Positions 50,863-60,050 of a stretch of 60,808 bases of DNA are shown in pieces. The notes under the pieces were generated by a model. It had not been told where the DNA came from, made no database searches, and saw only the letters and a list, made by a program, of their open reading frames with translations. How positions within the stretch are numbered: position 1 is the stretch's first letter; each line of letters opens with the position of its first letter. The DNA comes from an uncultured Pseudomonadota bacterium. GTDB lineage: Bacteria > Pseudomonadota > Alphaproteobacteria > RF32 > CAG-239. The stretch spans positions 1 through 60,808 of the forward strand of contig CASFJL010000004.1 in assembly GCA_949295005.1 (NCBI GenBank), given 5' to 3'. A program made the position numbers and the translations under genes.

Positions 50863-51753
50863 ATGCAAAACCGCAATTTAAATATTTTGATTACCGGCGC
50901 ATCTTCCGGTATCGGCGAGGCTTTGGCCATACATTATGCCAAAACAACCGCCAAAAATTTATTTATCTGCGGAAGAAATCCCGACCGGCTTAAAATTGTA
51001 GAAAACAAATGCCGCAACTTTGGTAGTGTTGTATATAGCAAAATTGTTGATGTAACAGATAAAGAAACTATGTGTGAATGGATAAAAGAATGCAATAATA
51101 TTGCCGAATTAAATCTGGTTATTGCCAATGCCGGTATCGGGGTGGTGAATGAAACCAATCAAGCCATTTATAATACGTTTAATACCAATGTTTTCGGCGT
51201 ATTAAACACTGTTTTACCAACCATAGATATTTATAAAAATAATATCATCAACAAGAAAAAAGACACTTCTTCTTTAGACCGCTTCATTACCAATATGAAG
51301 AATAAAAAACAAGCTTTTTATGTTCCGTTCTGGGATAAAATTCGCTTGAGCAAAAAGGGCAATGAATATTTTCATTTACACAATCACAGTATTGCTATTG
51401 TAAGTTCCATTGCCGGTTATCATGGATTGTCTACCTGTCCGGCCTATAGCGCAACCAAAGCCTGTGTCAAAGCTTGGGGCGAGGCTTTACGCATAAAACT
51501 CCGCAAAGACGGTATCAACGTCAGTGTCATCTGTCCCGGATTTGTTCGCTCGCGCATTACAGATAAAAACACCTGTCCGATGCCCTATTTTATGGAAGGT
51601 GATGTTGCTGCAAAAATCATAGCCAAGGGCTTGGAAAAAAACAAAGGTATTATTGCTTTTCCGTGGCAACTTAGATTCGCCACTTGGTTAGTTTCTATTC
51701 TACCCAATTGGCTAAGCGATAAAATTTATGCCAAATTACCAAACAAAGCCTGA
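50863..51753 (+). CDS. Short-chain dehydrogenase/reductase
   Basis: A 296-residue SDR. I start at the ATG at 50863 with AAGGAAG eight bases upstream; a longer frame back to 50521 runs antisense through yicC. T-G-A-S-S-G-I-G at 11-18 binds the cofactor, N-A-G-I-G follows, and the catalytic Ser plus Y-S-A-T-K are in place. Between the N-A-G helix and the catalytic Ser there is an extra charged stretch of roughly 45-50 residues (K-K-D-T-S-S-L-D to K-G-N-E-Y-F). A hydrophobic C-terminal end (L-V-S-I-L-P-N-W-L) suggests membrane contact, as in some lipid-acting SDRs. The substrate is unknown. Confidence 0.9.
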   Translation: MQNRNLNILITGASSGIGEALAIHYAKTTAKNLFICGRNPDRLKIVENKCRNFGSVVYSKIVDVTDKETMCEWIKECNNIAELNLVIANAGIGVVNETNQAIYNTFNTNVFGVLNTVLPTIDIYKNNIINKKKDTSSLDRFITNMKNKKQAFYVPFWDKIRLSKKGNEYFHLHNHSIAIVSSIAGYHGLSTCPAYSATKACVKAWGEALRIKLRKDGINVSVICPGFVRSRITDKNTCPMPYFMEGDVAAKIIAKGLEKNKGIIAFPWQLRFATWLVSILPNWLSDKIYAKLPNKA

Positions 51754-51768
51754 GCAATCAGGCTTTTT
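51745..51768. terminator. Bidirectional terminator
   Basis: AAAGCCTGA (51745-51753) pairs with TCAGGCTTT (51758-51766) around GCAA, and a T run follows. Both stem arms contain the stop codons of the convergent SDR and ampG genes. Confidence 0.82.
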
Positions 51769-53041
51769 CTTTTTTGAGTTTTTTTTGCAAATAAAACAAA
51801 ATCAACAGCCCAGGAAGTGCCATCAGAGTTGTGATGATAAAGAACATACTCCAACCTGTCACTTTCACCAGCGCACCGGAAGTAGAAGCAAGTAAGTCTC
51901 GCGCCAAAGACATAAAAGCAGAAAGAAGCGCATATTGCGTTGCCGTATAAGCCGTATTGCATAGAGAAGAAATATAAGCCACAAATGCGGTTGTACTCAT
52001 TCCACCAGCCAAATTGTCAAGAGAAACCGTCCCCATCAGCAAATATAAATCATTACCGACATTTGCTTGCCAAACATACATCAGTGTTGTCAAACCTTGA
52101 AGAACACTTCCGAGATACAAACTTTTGACAATGCCAAAGCGGTTAACAATAACACCACCCAAAATACCACCAATAATGGTTGCCGCCATACCATAAAATT
52201 TGGTTACAAAAGCAATTTGTCCTTTGGTAAAGCCCATCGCATCATAAAAAGGCATAGTCATCGGAACCATATAAGCATCACAAAGTTTATAAAACATCAC
52301 AAAGAGCAAAACAACACACCAAGACGGACGCGTAATAAAATCAGCAATCGGACTTTTAACTGCCGTTTGATAAAAGTTTTTCAGTCTTTGGATAAAATTG
52401 CCTTCAAACTTAAGTTTCTGCTCTTTACTTTTCTGCGGTTCTCGAGAACATAAAATCGTCACCATACCCAAAACCGCACCCAAAGCCATGCAAACATAAA
52501 CTTCATTCCATGTTAAAATGGTTGCCAAAAGCAAAGCTACAGCACCCGAAAATACAGAACCGATACGGTATCCCAAAATAAACATAGCTGTTCCTGCCGC
52601 TTGGTCACGGTTATCAAAACTCTCCACACGATAAGCATCAAGAACAATATCTTGCGTTGCCGAAGCAAAAACGGTTAGAAGAGCCAAAAACATCATCAAA
52701 TAAACAGATTGCTCAGGCTCGACCGATGCCATACTCAAAATGGCTAAAAGCAAAAATATCTGCGAAAAGACAGCCCAACCGCGGCGACGTCCGAGTTTTG
52801 AAAATAAAGGAATATTAAATCTATCCACCAGAGGAGACCATAGCCATTTGAAACTATACGGTGTTTTAACCAAAGAAAACAGCCCTATCATCTCAAGCCC
52901 AACGCCGGAATCCGTCAGCCACAGAGCCAAAGTTCCGCTCACAAGCAAAAACGGAAAACCGCTGGAAAAACCCAAGCCGATCATCGTCAGCATGCGCCAA
53001 TCAAAATAAACTGCTAAAGAATTTTTCCATTTTTGAATCAT
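51758..53041 (-). CDS. ampG: AmpG-type major facilitator permease
   Basis: A 427-residue MFS protein with 12 helices. The N-terminal L-G-F-S-S-G-F-P-F-L-L-V-S-G-T-L-A-L-W-L and K-W-L-W-S-P-L-V-D-R motif and Q-D-I-V-L-D-A-Y-R-V near 128-137 are the signature of AmpG, which imports anhydromuropeptides from cell-wall turnover. Length is shorter than E. coli AmpG (491), as in many alphaproteobacterial forms. GAGGTG lies before the ATG. Together with mltA, the Bax-like protein and VanX-like dipeptidase it suggests active wall recycling. Confidence 0.92.
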   Translation of the reverse strand: MIQKWKNSLAVYFDWRMLTMIGLGFSSGFPFLLVSGTLALWLTDSGVGLEMIGLFSLVKTPYSFKWLWSPLVDRFNIPLFSKLGRRRGWAVFSQIFLLLAILSMASVEPEQSVYLMMFLALLTVFASATQDIVLDAYRVESFDNRDQAAGTAMFILGYRIGSVFSGAVALLLATILTWNEVYVCMALGAVLGMVTILCSREPQKSKEQKLKFEGNFIQRLKNFYQTAVKSPIADFITRPSWCVVLLFVMFYKLCDAYMVPMTMPFYDAMGFTKGQIAFVTKFYGMAATIIGGILGGVIVNRFGIVKSLYLGSVLQGLTTLMYVWQANVGNDLYLLMGTVSLDNLAGGMSTTAFVAYISSLCNTAYTATQYALLSAFMSLARDLLASTSGALVKVTGWSMFFIITTLMALPGLLILFYLQKKLKKEKA

Positions 53042-53164
53042 TTTTTCACCTCAAAAATGACCATAACTTAAATAAGTTAATAAATCATAATTTTGCACAT
53101 GGCTTTTGTTGTTTTTTCAACCCATTATAAAAAATCATAAAAAGTATATTTACAAGCTTTAGAT

Positions 53165-53180
53165 ATACTATATATAGTGT
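53165..53180 (+). promoter_or_regulatory. NrdR box upstream of nrdAB
   Basis: ATACTATATATAGTGT matches the NrdR consensus (acaCwAtATaTwGtgt) at all but one position. NrdR represses ribonucleotide reductase genes when dATP is high. It overlaps the -35 region of the probable promoter. Confidence 0.8.
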
Positions 53181-53208
53181 TGACCAGAAAACAACAATAC
53201 ACAATATA
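53180..53208 (+). promoter_or_regulatory. Probable nrdAB promoter
   Basis: TTGACC (53180-53185) and AATATA (53203-53208) are 17 bases apart, about 24 bases before the nrdA ATG. The -10 is poor. The element sits between and over the NrdR boxes, as in other regulated nrd promoters. Confidence 0.5.
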
Positions 53209-53212
53209 GAAT
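53197..53212 (+). promoter_or_regulatory. Possible second NrdR box
   Basis: ATACACAATATAGAAT agrees with the NrdR consensus at about 11 of 16 positions and starts exactly 32 bases after the first box, the spacing (three helical turns) usual for paired NrdR boxes. Confidence 0.5.
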
Positions 53213-53231
53213 AACAAAGCAAGGAAAAGAT

Positions 53232-55514
53232 ATGACGCAAAATCAAAAAATTACCAAAAGAAATGGTCAAATTGTAGATTTTGACTTAAACAAAATCACT
53301 CGTACCGTTGAACGCGCTTTAGATGGTTTTGATTTGGATAAAAACAAACTGATTGAGACGATTCCCTCTTTTTATACCGAAAATATGCCCTCTCAAGAAA
53401 TTAACAAAGCCCTCATTTTAAGCGCTTTGAATTTAACTTCGGTTTTGGAGCCTGATTGGAAAAACTTTGCCGGTCGTCTGAAAATGTTTGACCTCTATAA
53501 GGAAGTTAAAAACTATAGAAAAACCGACAAAGCTGTTCCTTATGATTATGAAAAGTTTTTAGATTTTGCCATTCAAAACAATGTTTATTCATCTGTAATT
53601 CAAGAAAAATATTCCAAAGAAGAAATTAAAGAGGCAGCATCTTTCATTCAACCCGAACTAGACTTGGTTTATGATTATGCCGGCGCCAACTTGCTCATCA
53701 AAAGATATTTGTGCGAGTTTGATGACCATATCGTTGAACTGCCGCAAGAAATGTTTTTGAGCATTGCATTGTTGATTGAACAAAACGAAGATAAAGCCGT
53801 CCGCATGGCTCAAGTCAAAGACACTTATCTCAAATTAGCCGACCGCAAAATCTCTTTGGGTACACCTTTATTAATGAACTTGCGCCGCCCGAACGGCAAT
53901 TTGAGCTCTTGCTTTATCACCGTTATGGATGATAATCGTGATTCCATTTTTTATGTTATCGACCAAATTTCCGCCATTTCCAAATTCGGCGGCGGCGTGG
54001 GTGTCAATATCTCTCGCGTTAGAGCCAAAGGCGCTCGCATCAAAGGCATCAAAAACGCCTCCGGCGGCGTTATTCCTTGGATTCGCATTATTAACGACAC
54101 CGCTATTGCCGTCAACCAACAAGGCAAACGCAAAGGGGCTGTTACTGTTTCTTTGGATATGTGGCATTTGGATATTGAAAACTTTTTGGAACTCCGCACC
54201 GAAAACGGCGACCAACGCATGAAAGCTTATGACATTTTCCCGCAAGTGGTTATTCCCGATTTGTTTATGAAAAAAGTTGAGAATAATGAAAAATGGCTTT
54301 TGGTTGACCCGCAAGAAGTCCGCACCAAATATCATCAAGAAATTGCCGACTTATGGGGTGAAGAATTTGAAAAACTCTATAATCAACTTTATTTTGATGC
54401 AGAGTTCGGCAATCTTGAAATGTTCAAGTTTGTACCGGCCAAAGAGCTTTTGAAACGCTTGATGAAATCGCAAGTAGAAACCGGCATGCCCTATATTGCT
54501 TTCAAAGATACCTTAAACCGTTACAACCACAACAAACATGACGGTATCATTGTCGGCACCAACCTCTGCACGGAATCTCACAGTAACGTTCGTCCGGCTA
54601 AATTTGGCAAAAAGAGAATTGAAAACGGCAAAATCATCTCTGAAACTTACGATGGTTTGGTTCACGTTTGCAATCTGGTTTCCATCAACCTGGCAAACGT
54701 AAACAGTGATGAAGAATTGGAAAGCATCTGCCAAACTTCCGTTCGCATTTTGGATAATGCCATCGACTTTACACAAGTGCCGATTATGGAAGGTTCTTTG
54801 CACAACCAAAGATACCGCACCATCGGTATCGGCGCCATGGGCTTGGCAGACTATTTGGCTAAAAACAACATTCCTTACGTTAACTCTGCCGATGTTGTTG
54901 ATGACTTGTTTGAAAAAATGGCCATTTACAACATCAAAGCCAGCATCAATGTTGCCAAAAACAAAGGCACTTTTGGAGCATATCAAGGCTCAGATTGGCA
55001 AAAAGGCATCATCTTGGGCAAAACCCAAGTTTGGTTCAACGCCAACTCCAAATACAAAAAAGACTGGAATGAAATTTATGAAAACTTACAAAAATACGGC
55101 ATTCGCAATTCACAAATTTCAGCGATTGCACCAAATACCAGCTCTTCTTTGATTCAAGGCTGCACCGCTTCCGTTTTGCCGATATACAGCAAATTCTTTG
55201 TAGAAACGCATGGCAAAGGCAGCATTCCGAACTGTCCGCCATTCATCAAAGACAAATTCTGGTTTTATCAAGAAAATCGCAATATCGACCAAAGAAAAAT
55301 TGTTGAAATTATGTCTCGCATCAACAAATGGATTGATACCGGTATTTCTATTGAGCTGATGTACAATCTCAACCGCGACATCAGAGCCAAAGATATTTAT
55401 GAAACCATTATGTCTGCTTGGAAAAAAGACATTAAAACACTGTATTACACCCGCACCATTCAAAAAGACGGCTCTTCTGCCGCCAAAGAAGAATGCGTCA
55501 GCTGCGCCGGATAA
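53232..55514 (+). CDS. nrdA: Ribonucleoside-diphosphate reductase alpha subunit, class I
   Basis: A 760-residue catalytic subunit. An N-terminal ATP cone (K-I-T-K-R-N-G-Q-I-V-D-F, 6-17) gives overall activity control by dATP. The redox cysteine is in L-S-S-C-F-I near 218, the thiyl-radical site in N-L-C-T-E-S near 438-443, and the shuttle cysteines in E-C-V-S-C-A-G at the very end. Length equals E. coli NrdA (761), so class Ia. It makes dNDPs for DNA synthesis. GGAAAAG precedes the ATG. First gene of nrdAB under probable NrdR control. Confidence 0.98.
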   Translation: MTQNQKITKRNGQIVDFDLNKITRTVERALDGFDLDKNKLIETIPSFYTENMPSQEINKALILSALNLTSVLEPDWKNFAGRLKMFDLYKEVKNYRKTDKAVPYDYEKFLDFAIQNNVYSSVIQEKYSKEEIKEAASFIQPELDLVYDYAGANLLIKRYLCEFDDHIVELPQEMFLSIALLIEQNEDKAVRMAQVKDTYLKLADRKISLGTPLLMNLRRPNGNLSSCFITVMDDNRDSIFYVIDQISAISKFGGGVGVNISRVRAKGARIKGIKNASGGVIPWIRIINDTAIAVNQQGKRKGAVTVSLDMWHLDIENFLELRTENGDQRMKAYDIFPQVVIPDLFMKKVENNEKWLLVDPQEVRTKYHQEIADLWGEEFEKLYNQLYFDAEFGNLEMFKFVPAKELLKRLMKSQVETGMPYIAFKDTLNRYNHNKHDGIIVGTNLCTESHSNVRPAKFGKKRIENGKIISETYDGLVHVCNLVSINLANVNSDEELESICQTSVRILDNAIDFTQVPIMEGSLHNQRYRTIGIGAMGLADYLAKNNIPYVNSADVVDDLFEKMAIYNIKASINVAKNKGTFGAYQGSDWQKGIILGKTQVWFNANSKYKKDWNEIYENLQKYGIRNSQISAIAPNTSSSLIQGCTASVLPIYSKFFVETHGKGSIPNCPPFIKDKFWFYQENRNIDQRKIVEIMSRINKWIDTGISIELMYNLNRDIRAKDIYETIMSAWKKDIKTLYYTRTIQKDGSSAAKEECVSCAG

Positions 55515-55534
55515 GATATTAAAGGACAACAAAA

Positions 55535-56569
55535 ATGCAAAGAAAAAAACTTTTTAACATTGAAGGAAATGATGATGTTTTGCAACGCAAAATGATTGCC
55601 GGCAACGTCACCAACTTGTTCAACTTAAACAACGTAAAATATCAATGGGCAAACAAGCTCTATCGTCTGATGATGGAAAACTTCTGGATTCCGGAAAAAG
55701 TTTCGCTTTATGATGACAAACGCTGCTATGACGAGCTCACACCTTCAGAGCAAAACGCCTATGACGGCATCTTGTCCTTTTTGGTTTTCTTGGACAGTAT
55801 CCAAACCAACAACCTGCCAAACATTTCCGACTATATCACCGCACCTGAGGTCAACCTCATTTTGGCCATTCAAACTTATCAGGAAGCCGTTCACTCCCAA
55901 AGCTATGCTTATATCATTGAGAGTATTATTCCGGCAGAAAAAAGAGCCACGATTTATGACCGTTGGCGTGAAGACAAAGTCTTGCTTGAGCGCAATAAAT
56001 ATATTGCCGAAATCTATCAAAAGTTTGTAGATGACCGTAACGATGTTAACTTTGCTCGCGTGTTGGTCGCAAACTTCCTTTTGGAAGGCTTGTATTTTTA
56101 CAACGGGTTTAACTTCTTTTACAATCTGGCTGCCCGTTCCCTGATGATTGGCACGGCAGATGAAATCAAATACATCAACCGCGATGAGTTAACCCACTGC
56201 GTTATATTCTCAAATATCATCAAAGAAATTCGCAAAGAAAGACCGCAATTTTTCAATGATGATGAGATTTATGATATGTTTCGCAAAGCCACCGAGCAAG
56301 AAATTGCTTGGAGCAATCATATTATTGGAGACCAAGTTTTGGGCATCACCCCACAAACCATTGAACAATACACCAAGTTTATGGCCAACAAACGCTTGAA
56401 AGAAATCGGCTTGAACCCAATTTATGAAGGCTTTAACGAAACCCCGTATAAAAATTTGGAAAAAATCTCCGATACAAATGGAGAAGGCAATGTAAAGGGC
56501 AACTTCTTTGAAGCCAATGTTTCTTCCTACAATCAATCCACCGCGGTTGAAGGTTGGGACGAAATTTAA
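55535..56569 (+). CDS. nrdB: Ribonucleoside-diphosphate reductase beta subunit, class I
   Basis: A 344-residue radical-generating subunit. Metal ligands Asp87, Glu117, His120, Glu184, Glu218 and His221 are present, and the radical tyrosine is Tyr124 in E-A-V-H-S-Q-S-Y. The C-terminal E-G-W-D-E-I tail would dock to NrdA. Keeping the tyrosine and the His/Glu set marks a diiron-tyrosyl (class Ia) type rather than the tyrosine-less class Ic. AAAGGA precedes the ATG, 20 bases after nrdA. Confidence 0.98.
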   Translation: MQRKKLFNIEGNDDVLQRKMIAGNVTNLFNLNNVKYQWANKLYRLMMENFWIPEKVSLYDDKRCYDELTPSEQNAYDGILSFLVFLDSIQTNNLPNISDYITAPEVNLILAIQTYQEAVHSQSYAYIIESIIPAEKRATIYDRWREDKVLLERNKYIAEIYQKFVDDRNDVNFARVLVANFLLEGLYFYNGFNFFYNLAARSLMIGTADEIKYINRDELTHCVIFSNIIKEIRKERPQFFNDDEIYDMFRKATEQEIAWSNHIIGDQVLGITPQTIEQYTKFMANKRLKEIGLNPIYEGFNETPYKNLEKISDTNGEGNVKGNFFEANVSSYNQSTAVEGWDEI

Positions 56570-56577
56570 GCAAAATA

Positions 56578-56606
56578 AAAGGGCTGATTTTCAGCCCTTT
56601 CTTTTT
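56578..56606 (+). terminator. Rho-independent terminator of nrdAB
   Basis: AAAGGGCTGA (56578-56587) pairs with TCAGCCCTTT (56591-56600) around TTT, followed by CTTTTTT. Leftward transcripts from secB could also end here. Confidence 0.9.
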
Positions 56607-56624
56607 TAAACAGCATAATTAAAA

Positions 56625-57074
56625 CTATTGTTTATTTTGTTTAGATTGATAAACCGCCGCAAAATCTATTGGATTTAACATAAACGGCGGCAAGCCTGCT
56701 TCCATTAAAGAAGTTGTAATTATTTGACGTGCAAACGGGAACAACATTCTAGGAATTTCAATACCCAAAACAGGGTCAACATGCTCTTTTGGAACATTGA
56801 GTTGCACAACGGCGGCATAAGTTAATTCAATAATAAAAAACTTCTTTTCAGCCGCATCAGCATTAATTGAAAAACTCAATTCCACATTAAAATAGTTTTC
56901 TTCCAAATGCTTAACATCAACATTTACATCCACCTTCACATCAGGGTTTTGTTTAATTTCTTTAAAAATCTCAGGGGCATAAGGAATTTCCAAAGAAAAA
57001 TCTTTAATATATTGGTTATTAATAACAATAGCCGGCAAATGTTGTTTATTTTGAGGTTGATTATCTTGTTGCAT
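56625..57074 (-). CDS. secB: SecB, protein-export chaperone
   Basis: I start at the ATG at 57074 (149 residues), six bases after GGAG; a TTG and an ATG further upstream overlap that site. Q-Y-I-K-D-F-S-L-E-I-P at 23-33 and the C-terminal I-P-R-M-L-F-P-F-A-R-Q-I-I-T-T-S-L-M-E-A-G-L-P-P-F segment are family signatures. The tetramer keeps preproteins unfolded and hands them to SecA. Divergent from the Tim44-like gene. Confidence 0.96.
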   Translation of the reverse strand: MQQDNQPQNKQHLPAIVINNQYIKDFSLEIPYAPEIFKEIKQNPDVKVDVNVDVKHLEENYFNVELSFSINADAAEKKFFIIELTYAAVVQLNVPKEHVDPVLGIEIPRMLFPFARQIITTSLMEAGLPPFMLNPIDFAAVYQSKQNKQ

Positions 57075-57241
57075 TTTCATCTCCAAAAAAATAAATATTA
57101 ATCAAGAAATACTCTTAAAAATTAAATAGGTCAATTATTTAGATATTTATTAATAAAAATAATATATATTGCGCAAAGGAGAAAAAAACCTTATATTTAA
57201 TAAAAAAATAAAGAACAGTTGATAAAGGAACAAAAAAAGAC

Positions 57242-57895
57242 ATGGGACAATATCTTGATATCATCATTTTATTATTAGTCGTCATCATGATTTTTCAAAG
57301 ATTAAAATCTGTTCTGGGCTCTCGTCCGGAAAGTACAAAATTATCAGATGAAAGTGCAGCAAAAATTTTTGATATCATCATGAAAGAAGCAGAAAAACAA
57401 AAACAAAAACAATCAAATACTCAAAAAACAGAAGATATAAAAGATATTAATTTGTCAGAGACCAAAAAAACACTTTTATCCATCCCAAATTTTGAAGAAA
57501 AAAGCTTTTTAAATGGTGCCAAAAAAGCTTTTGAAATGATTTTAACTGCTTTCAGCAAGCAAGATTTAGAAACTTTAGAAATGTTGGTTAATAAATCTTT
57601 ATATAAAAAATTCAATGAAATAATAGAACAAAGAAAAGCAGAAGGCATCACTTCTGAAATGGATTTTATCGGATTTAAAAAAGCAGAGATAATAGAAGCC
57701 AAAATAACAAAAACAAACTTAGCCAAAATTACGGTTGAGTTTATATCAGAACAAGTTAATTTGCTCAAAAACAAAGACGGTAAAATAATACAAGGAGATG
57801 ACCAATACATCCAAACCATAAATGACAAATGGACATTTGAGAGAGCATTAACATCAACCAACCCAAATTGGACATTGGTATCAACAAAGAAATGA
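57242..57895 (+). CDS. Tim44-like (TimA-type) protein
   Basis: A 217-residue protein with an N-terminal membrane helix (5-19), a Lys/Gln-rich linker (45-75) and a C-terminal Tim44-like domain (about 85-215: F-L-N-G-A-K-K-A-F-E-M-I-L-T-A-F, then a beta-rich part ending in D-K-W-T-F-E-R-A-L-T-S-T-N-P-N-W-T-L). Alphaproteobacterial relatives of mitochondrial Tim44 lie next to secB and mltA, as here. The bacterial role is not settled; an inner-membrane, substrate-binding role is assumed. The stop overlaps mltA (ATGA). Confidence 0.88.
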   Translation: MGQYLDIIILLLVVIMIFQRLKSVLGSRPESTKLSDESAAKIFDIIMKEAEKQKQKQSNTQKTEDIKDINLSETKKTLLSIPNFEEKSFLNGAKKAFEMILTAFSKQDLETLEMLVNKSLYKKFNEIIEQRKAEGITSEMDFIGFKKAEIIEAKITKTNLAKITVEFISEQVNLLKNKDGKIIQGDDQYIQTINDKWTFERALTSTNPNWTLVSTKK

Positions 57896-59046
57896 AAAAA
57901 TTATTCAAAATTTTGTTTTTATGTTGTTTGATAGTTTCTTGTAAAGAGCAAAAAACTGTTCAACACGTTGCAAAAGATTTAGAGCTCAAAGAAGCAAGTT
58001 ACCAAGATTTGAAAAACTGGCAAAAAGATGATATAAGTTCAGCCATAAAAGCGTTTAAAAAATCTTGTTTGCAAATCAACAAAAAAAATTCAGAATATAT
58101 AGATTCAAGCTCAGAAATAAAAATAAACACAAAAACATATAAAAAACTTTGCCAAGCAATTGAACATATATCACCGCAAAATTATAAAAAATTTATAGAA
58201 GAAAATTTTTCTCCTTATTTAGTCAAATATCAAGGTTCGTCTGAAGGCAAATTTACCTCTTATTATGAAGCAAAACTCTTTGCCTCATATAAAAAATCAG
58301 ATAAATATAAATATCCGGTTTATGGTCTTCCGTTTGATTTAATTGAAATCAACCTGCAAGATTTTGATAAAACTTTGCCCAATAAAAGGTTGGTCGGCAG
58401 AATAAAAAATCAAAAATTTATACCATATTACACAAGAGCCGAAATTCATGAAAAACCGCTCAATGCCCCTATTCTGCTCTGGGCAGATAATGAGGTTGAC
58501 ATATATGTTATGCAGATTCAAGGCTCAGCAGTTGCACATATGGAAGATGGTTCAGAAATTCGTATCGGTTATGCAGAAAACAATGGTCATCCATTTAAAG
58601 GCATTGGCAGTATTTTGCTTGAAGAAAAAAAAATAAATGCCGGACAAGCATCTATGGCAAAAATAAAACAATGGCTTAAAGAAAATCAAGATAAAGCAAT
58701 AGAGCCAATGAATAAAAATAAAAGATATGTTTTTCATAGATTAATTAATGCCGATGGCCCTATCGGAGCTCAAGGCGTATCTTTAACAGCCGGAAGAAGC
58801 TTGGCCGTTGACAGAAAATATATTCCTTTAGGCGCATTATTATGGCTTGAGACAACCGGACCGGATAAAGAAAACATCAACAAGCTTGTTGTTGCCCAAG
58901 ATGTCGGAGGCGCCATCAAAGGAGCTGTTCGAGGAGATTATTTTTGGGGCAGCGGCGGAGATGATATTTTGGTAAAAGCCGGAAAAATGCATTCAAAAGG
59001 ACAATATTATATATTACTACCCAAAGCGGAGAATATAAATGATTAA
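57892..59046 (+). CDS. mltA: MltA, membrane-bound lytic transglycosylase A
   Basis: I start at the ATG at 57892 (384 residues), which overlaps the Tim44-like stop. The signal ends in I-V-S-Cys17, a lipobox, so it is an outer-membrane lipoprotein. The MltA domain (about 95-275, with L-V-G-R-I-K-N and I-Q-G-S-A-V) and the C-terminal 3D domain (L-G-A-L-L-W-L to V-V-A-Q-D-V-G-G-A-I-K-G) are complete; the Asp in A-Q-D-V-G-G is the catalytic one. It cleaves peptidoglycan strands, releasing anhydromuropeptides that AmpG-type permeases take up. Confidence 0.95.
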   Translation: MKKLFKILFLCCLIVSCKEQKTVQHVAKDLELKEASYQDLKNWQKDDISSAIKAFKKSCLQINKKNSEYIDSSSEIKINTKTYKKLCQAIEHISPQNYKKFIEENFSPYLVKYQGSSEGKFTSYYEAKLFASYKKSDKYKYPVYGLPFDLIEINLQDFDKTLPNKRLVGRIKNQKFIPYYTRAEIHEKPLNAPILLWADNEVDIYVMQIQGSAVAHMEDGSEIRIGYAENNGHPFKGIGSILLEEKKINAGQASMAKIKQWLKENQDKAIEPMNKNKRYVFHRLINADGPIGAQGVSLTAGRSLAVDRKYIPLGALLWLETTGPDKENINKLVVAQDVGGAIKGAVRGDYFWGSGGDDILVKAGKMHSKGQYYILLPKAENIND

Positions 59047-59536
59047 TAAAGCAGATAAAATGGCCTTCAAAGCCTTAAAGACGGCAGTTGAAAAAGACAA
59101 ATTAAGAATTTATATGGACTATGGCAAAATAAATCGTCCGGGTTCTCCCATATATGACCCATGGGAATGCTTACTCCCGATATTAATTCCCACATTAATC
59201 GGACTAATGCTGATTATATGTGTTGGCGTTATATTTGGCTTATTGTTCATAGTTGCAATGATGATGATTTATACCACATATTTCAAAAAAAAGCTTTATA
59301 GAAAAGTGATAGAGAGAGCCAAAATATATCTAACCTCGTCTATTGAACATTGTGAAGAATTATGGAAATTTGGCGGATTAGTTTTAGTAAATTCAGAAAA
59401 CAAAAAGCTTGGTTGTGTTTCTCCGGAAGGAAATTGGAAAGAATTTGTAATTTTAAACTTTTCAGATTATATGTTAGAAAAAACAGAAAGCAAACCGCAA
59501 GAAAAAAATGAAGAACAAACAACCTCAGATAAGTAA
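59039..59536 (+). CDS. Unknown small membrane protein
   Basis: A 165-residue protein. A cytoplasmic-looking start (1-42) is followed by a hydrophobic hairpin at about 44-82 (L-L-P-I-L-I-P-T-L-I-G-L-M-L-I-I-C-V-G and V-I-F-G-L-L-F-I-V-A-M-M-M-I-Y) and a soluble part (85-150) with a strand-rich L-V-L-V-N-S-E-N-K-K-L-G segment. No family recognised. It overlaps mltA by eight bases and the Smr gene by 29, so it is embedded in the timA-mltA-smr unit; other alphaproteobacteria seem not to have a fixed gene here. Confidence 0.72.
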   Translation: MINKADKMAFKALKTAVEKDKLRIYMDYGKINRPGSPIYDPWECLLPILIPTLIGLMLIICVGVIFGLLFIVAMMMIYTTYFKKKLYRKVIERAKIYLTSSIEHCEELWKFGGLVLVNSENKKLGCVSPEGNWKEFVILNFSDYMLEKTESKPQEKNEEQTTSDK

Positions 59537-60050
59537 AGAAGATATAAATCTCTGGCAAGAGACCATTCAAGATGTAAAAAAAACCAAAAAAAAAGAATAT
59601 ATAGAGCGCCCCTTGCCTGAAAATATTTCCATAAAAAATTCAATAAATCTGACCACCGTGTATCAAGGAAATTCACTAGAAGAATTACCCATTGGCGGCA
59701 CAGATAACATAGATAAAAAGACCGCACAAAAATTCAAACGCGGAGAATTTAAGATTGAAAGAAGGTTAGATTTACATGGTTATACGGAAGATGAAGCTTG
59801 GGATGCCGTCATAAATTTTGTAAAGAATGCTTATATTGACAATTTGCGCTGCATTTTAATTGTCACCGGCAAGGGAAATCCACATCCGGAGAATGAAGAT
59901 TTTATGCAAAGAAGAGGAATATTAAAAGAAAAAGTTCCGCAATGGCTCAATTCAAGAGAATTGCGTCCTTTAATTTTAAGCATTAGCTATTCACAAATCA
60001 AAGACGGTGGTGATGGCGCTTTATACGTCCTCCTCAGAAGAAAAAGATAA
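59508..60050 (+). CDS. Smr-domain protein
   Basis: A 180-residue protein. A disordered, Lys-rich N-terminal half leads into a C-terminal Smr domain with R-L-D-L-H-G at about 87-92, I-V-T-G-K-G near 118-123 and the G-G-D-G-A-L-Y-V-L-L end. Smr domains nick DNA or RNA; the L-D-L-H-G motif supports nuclease activity. In Alphaproteobacteria such stand-alone proteins commonly follow mltA. The start overlaps the previous gene by 29 bases. Confidence 0.92.
   Translation: MKNKQPQISKEDINLWQETIQDVKKTKKKEYIERPLPENISIKNSINLTTVYQGNSLEELPIGGTDNIDKKTAQKFKRGEFKIERRLDLHGYTEDEAWDAVINFVKNAYIDNLRCILIVTGKGNPHPENEDFMQRRGILKEKVPQWLNSRELRPLILSISYSQIKDGGDGALYVLLRRKR

Noticed and set aside
53871..54338. 155-residue frame antisense to nrdA
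   Set aside because: Opposite strand of a certain gene; no domain.
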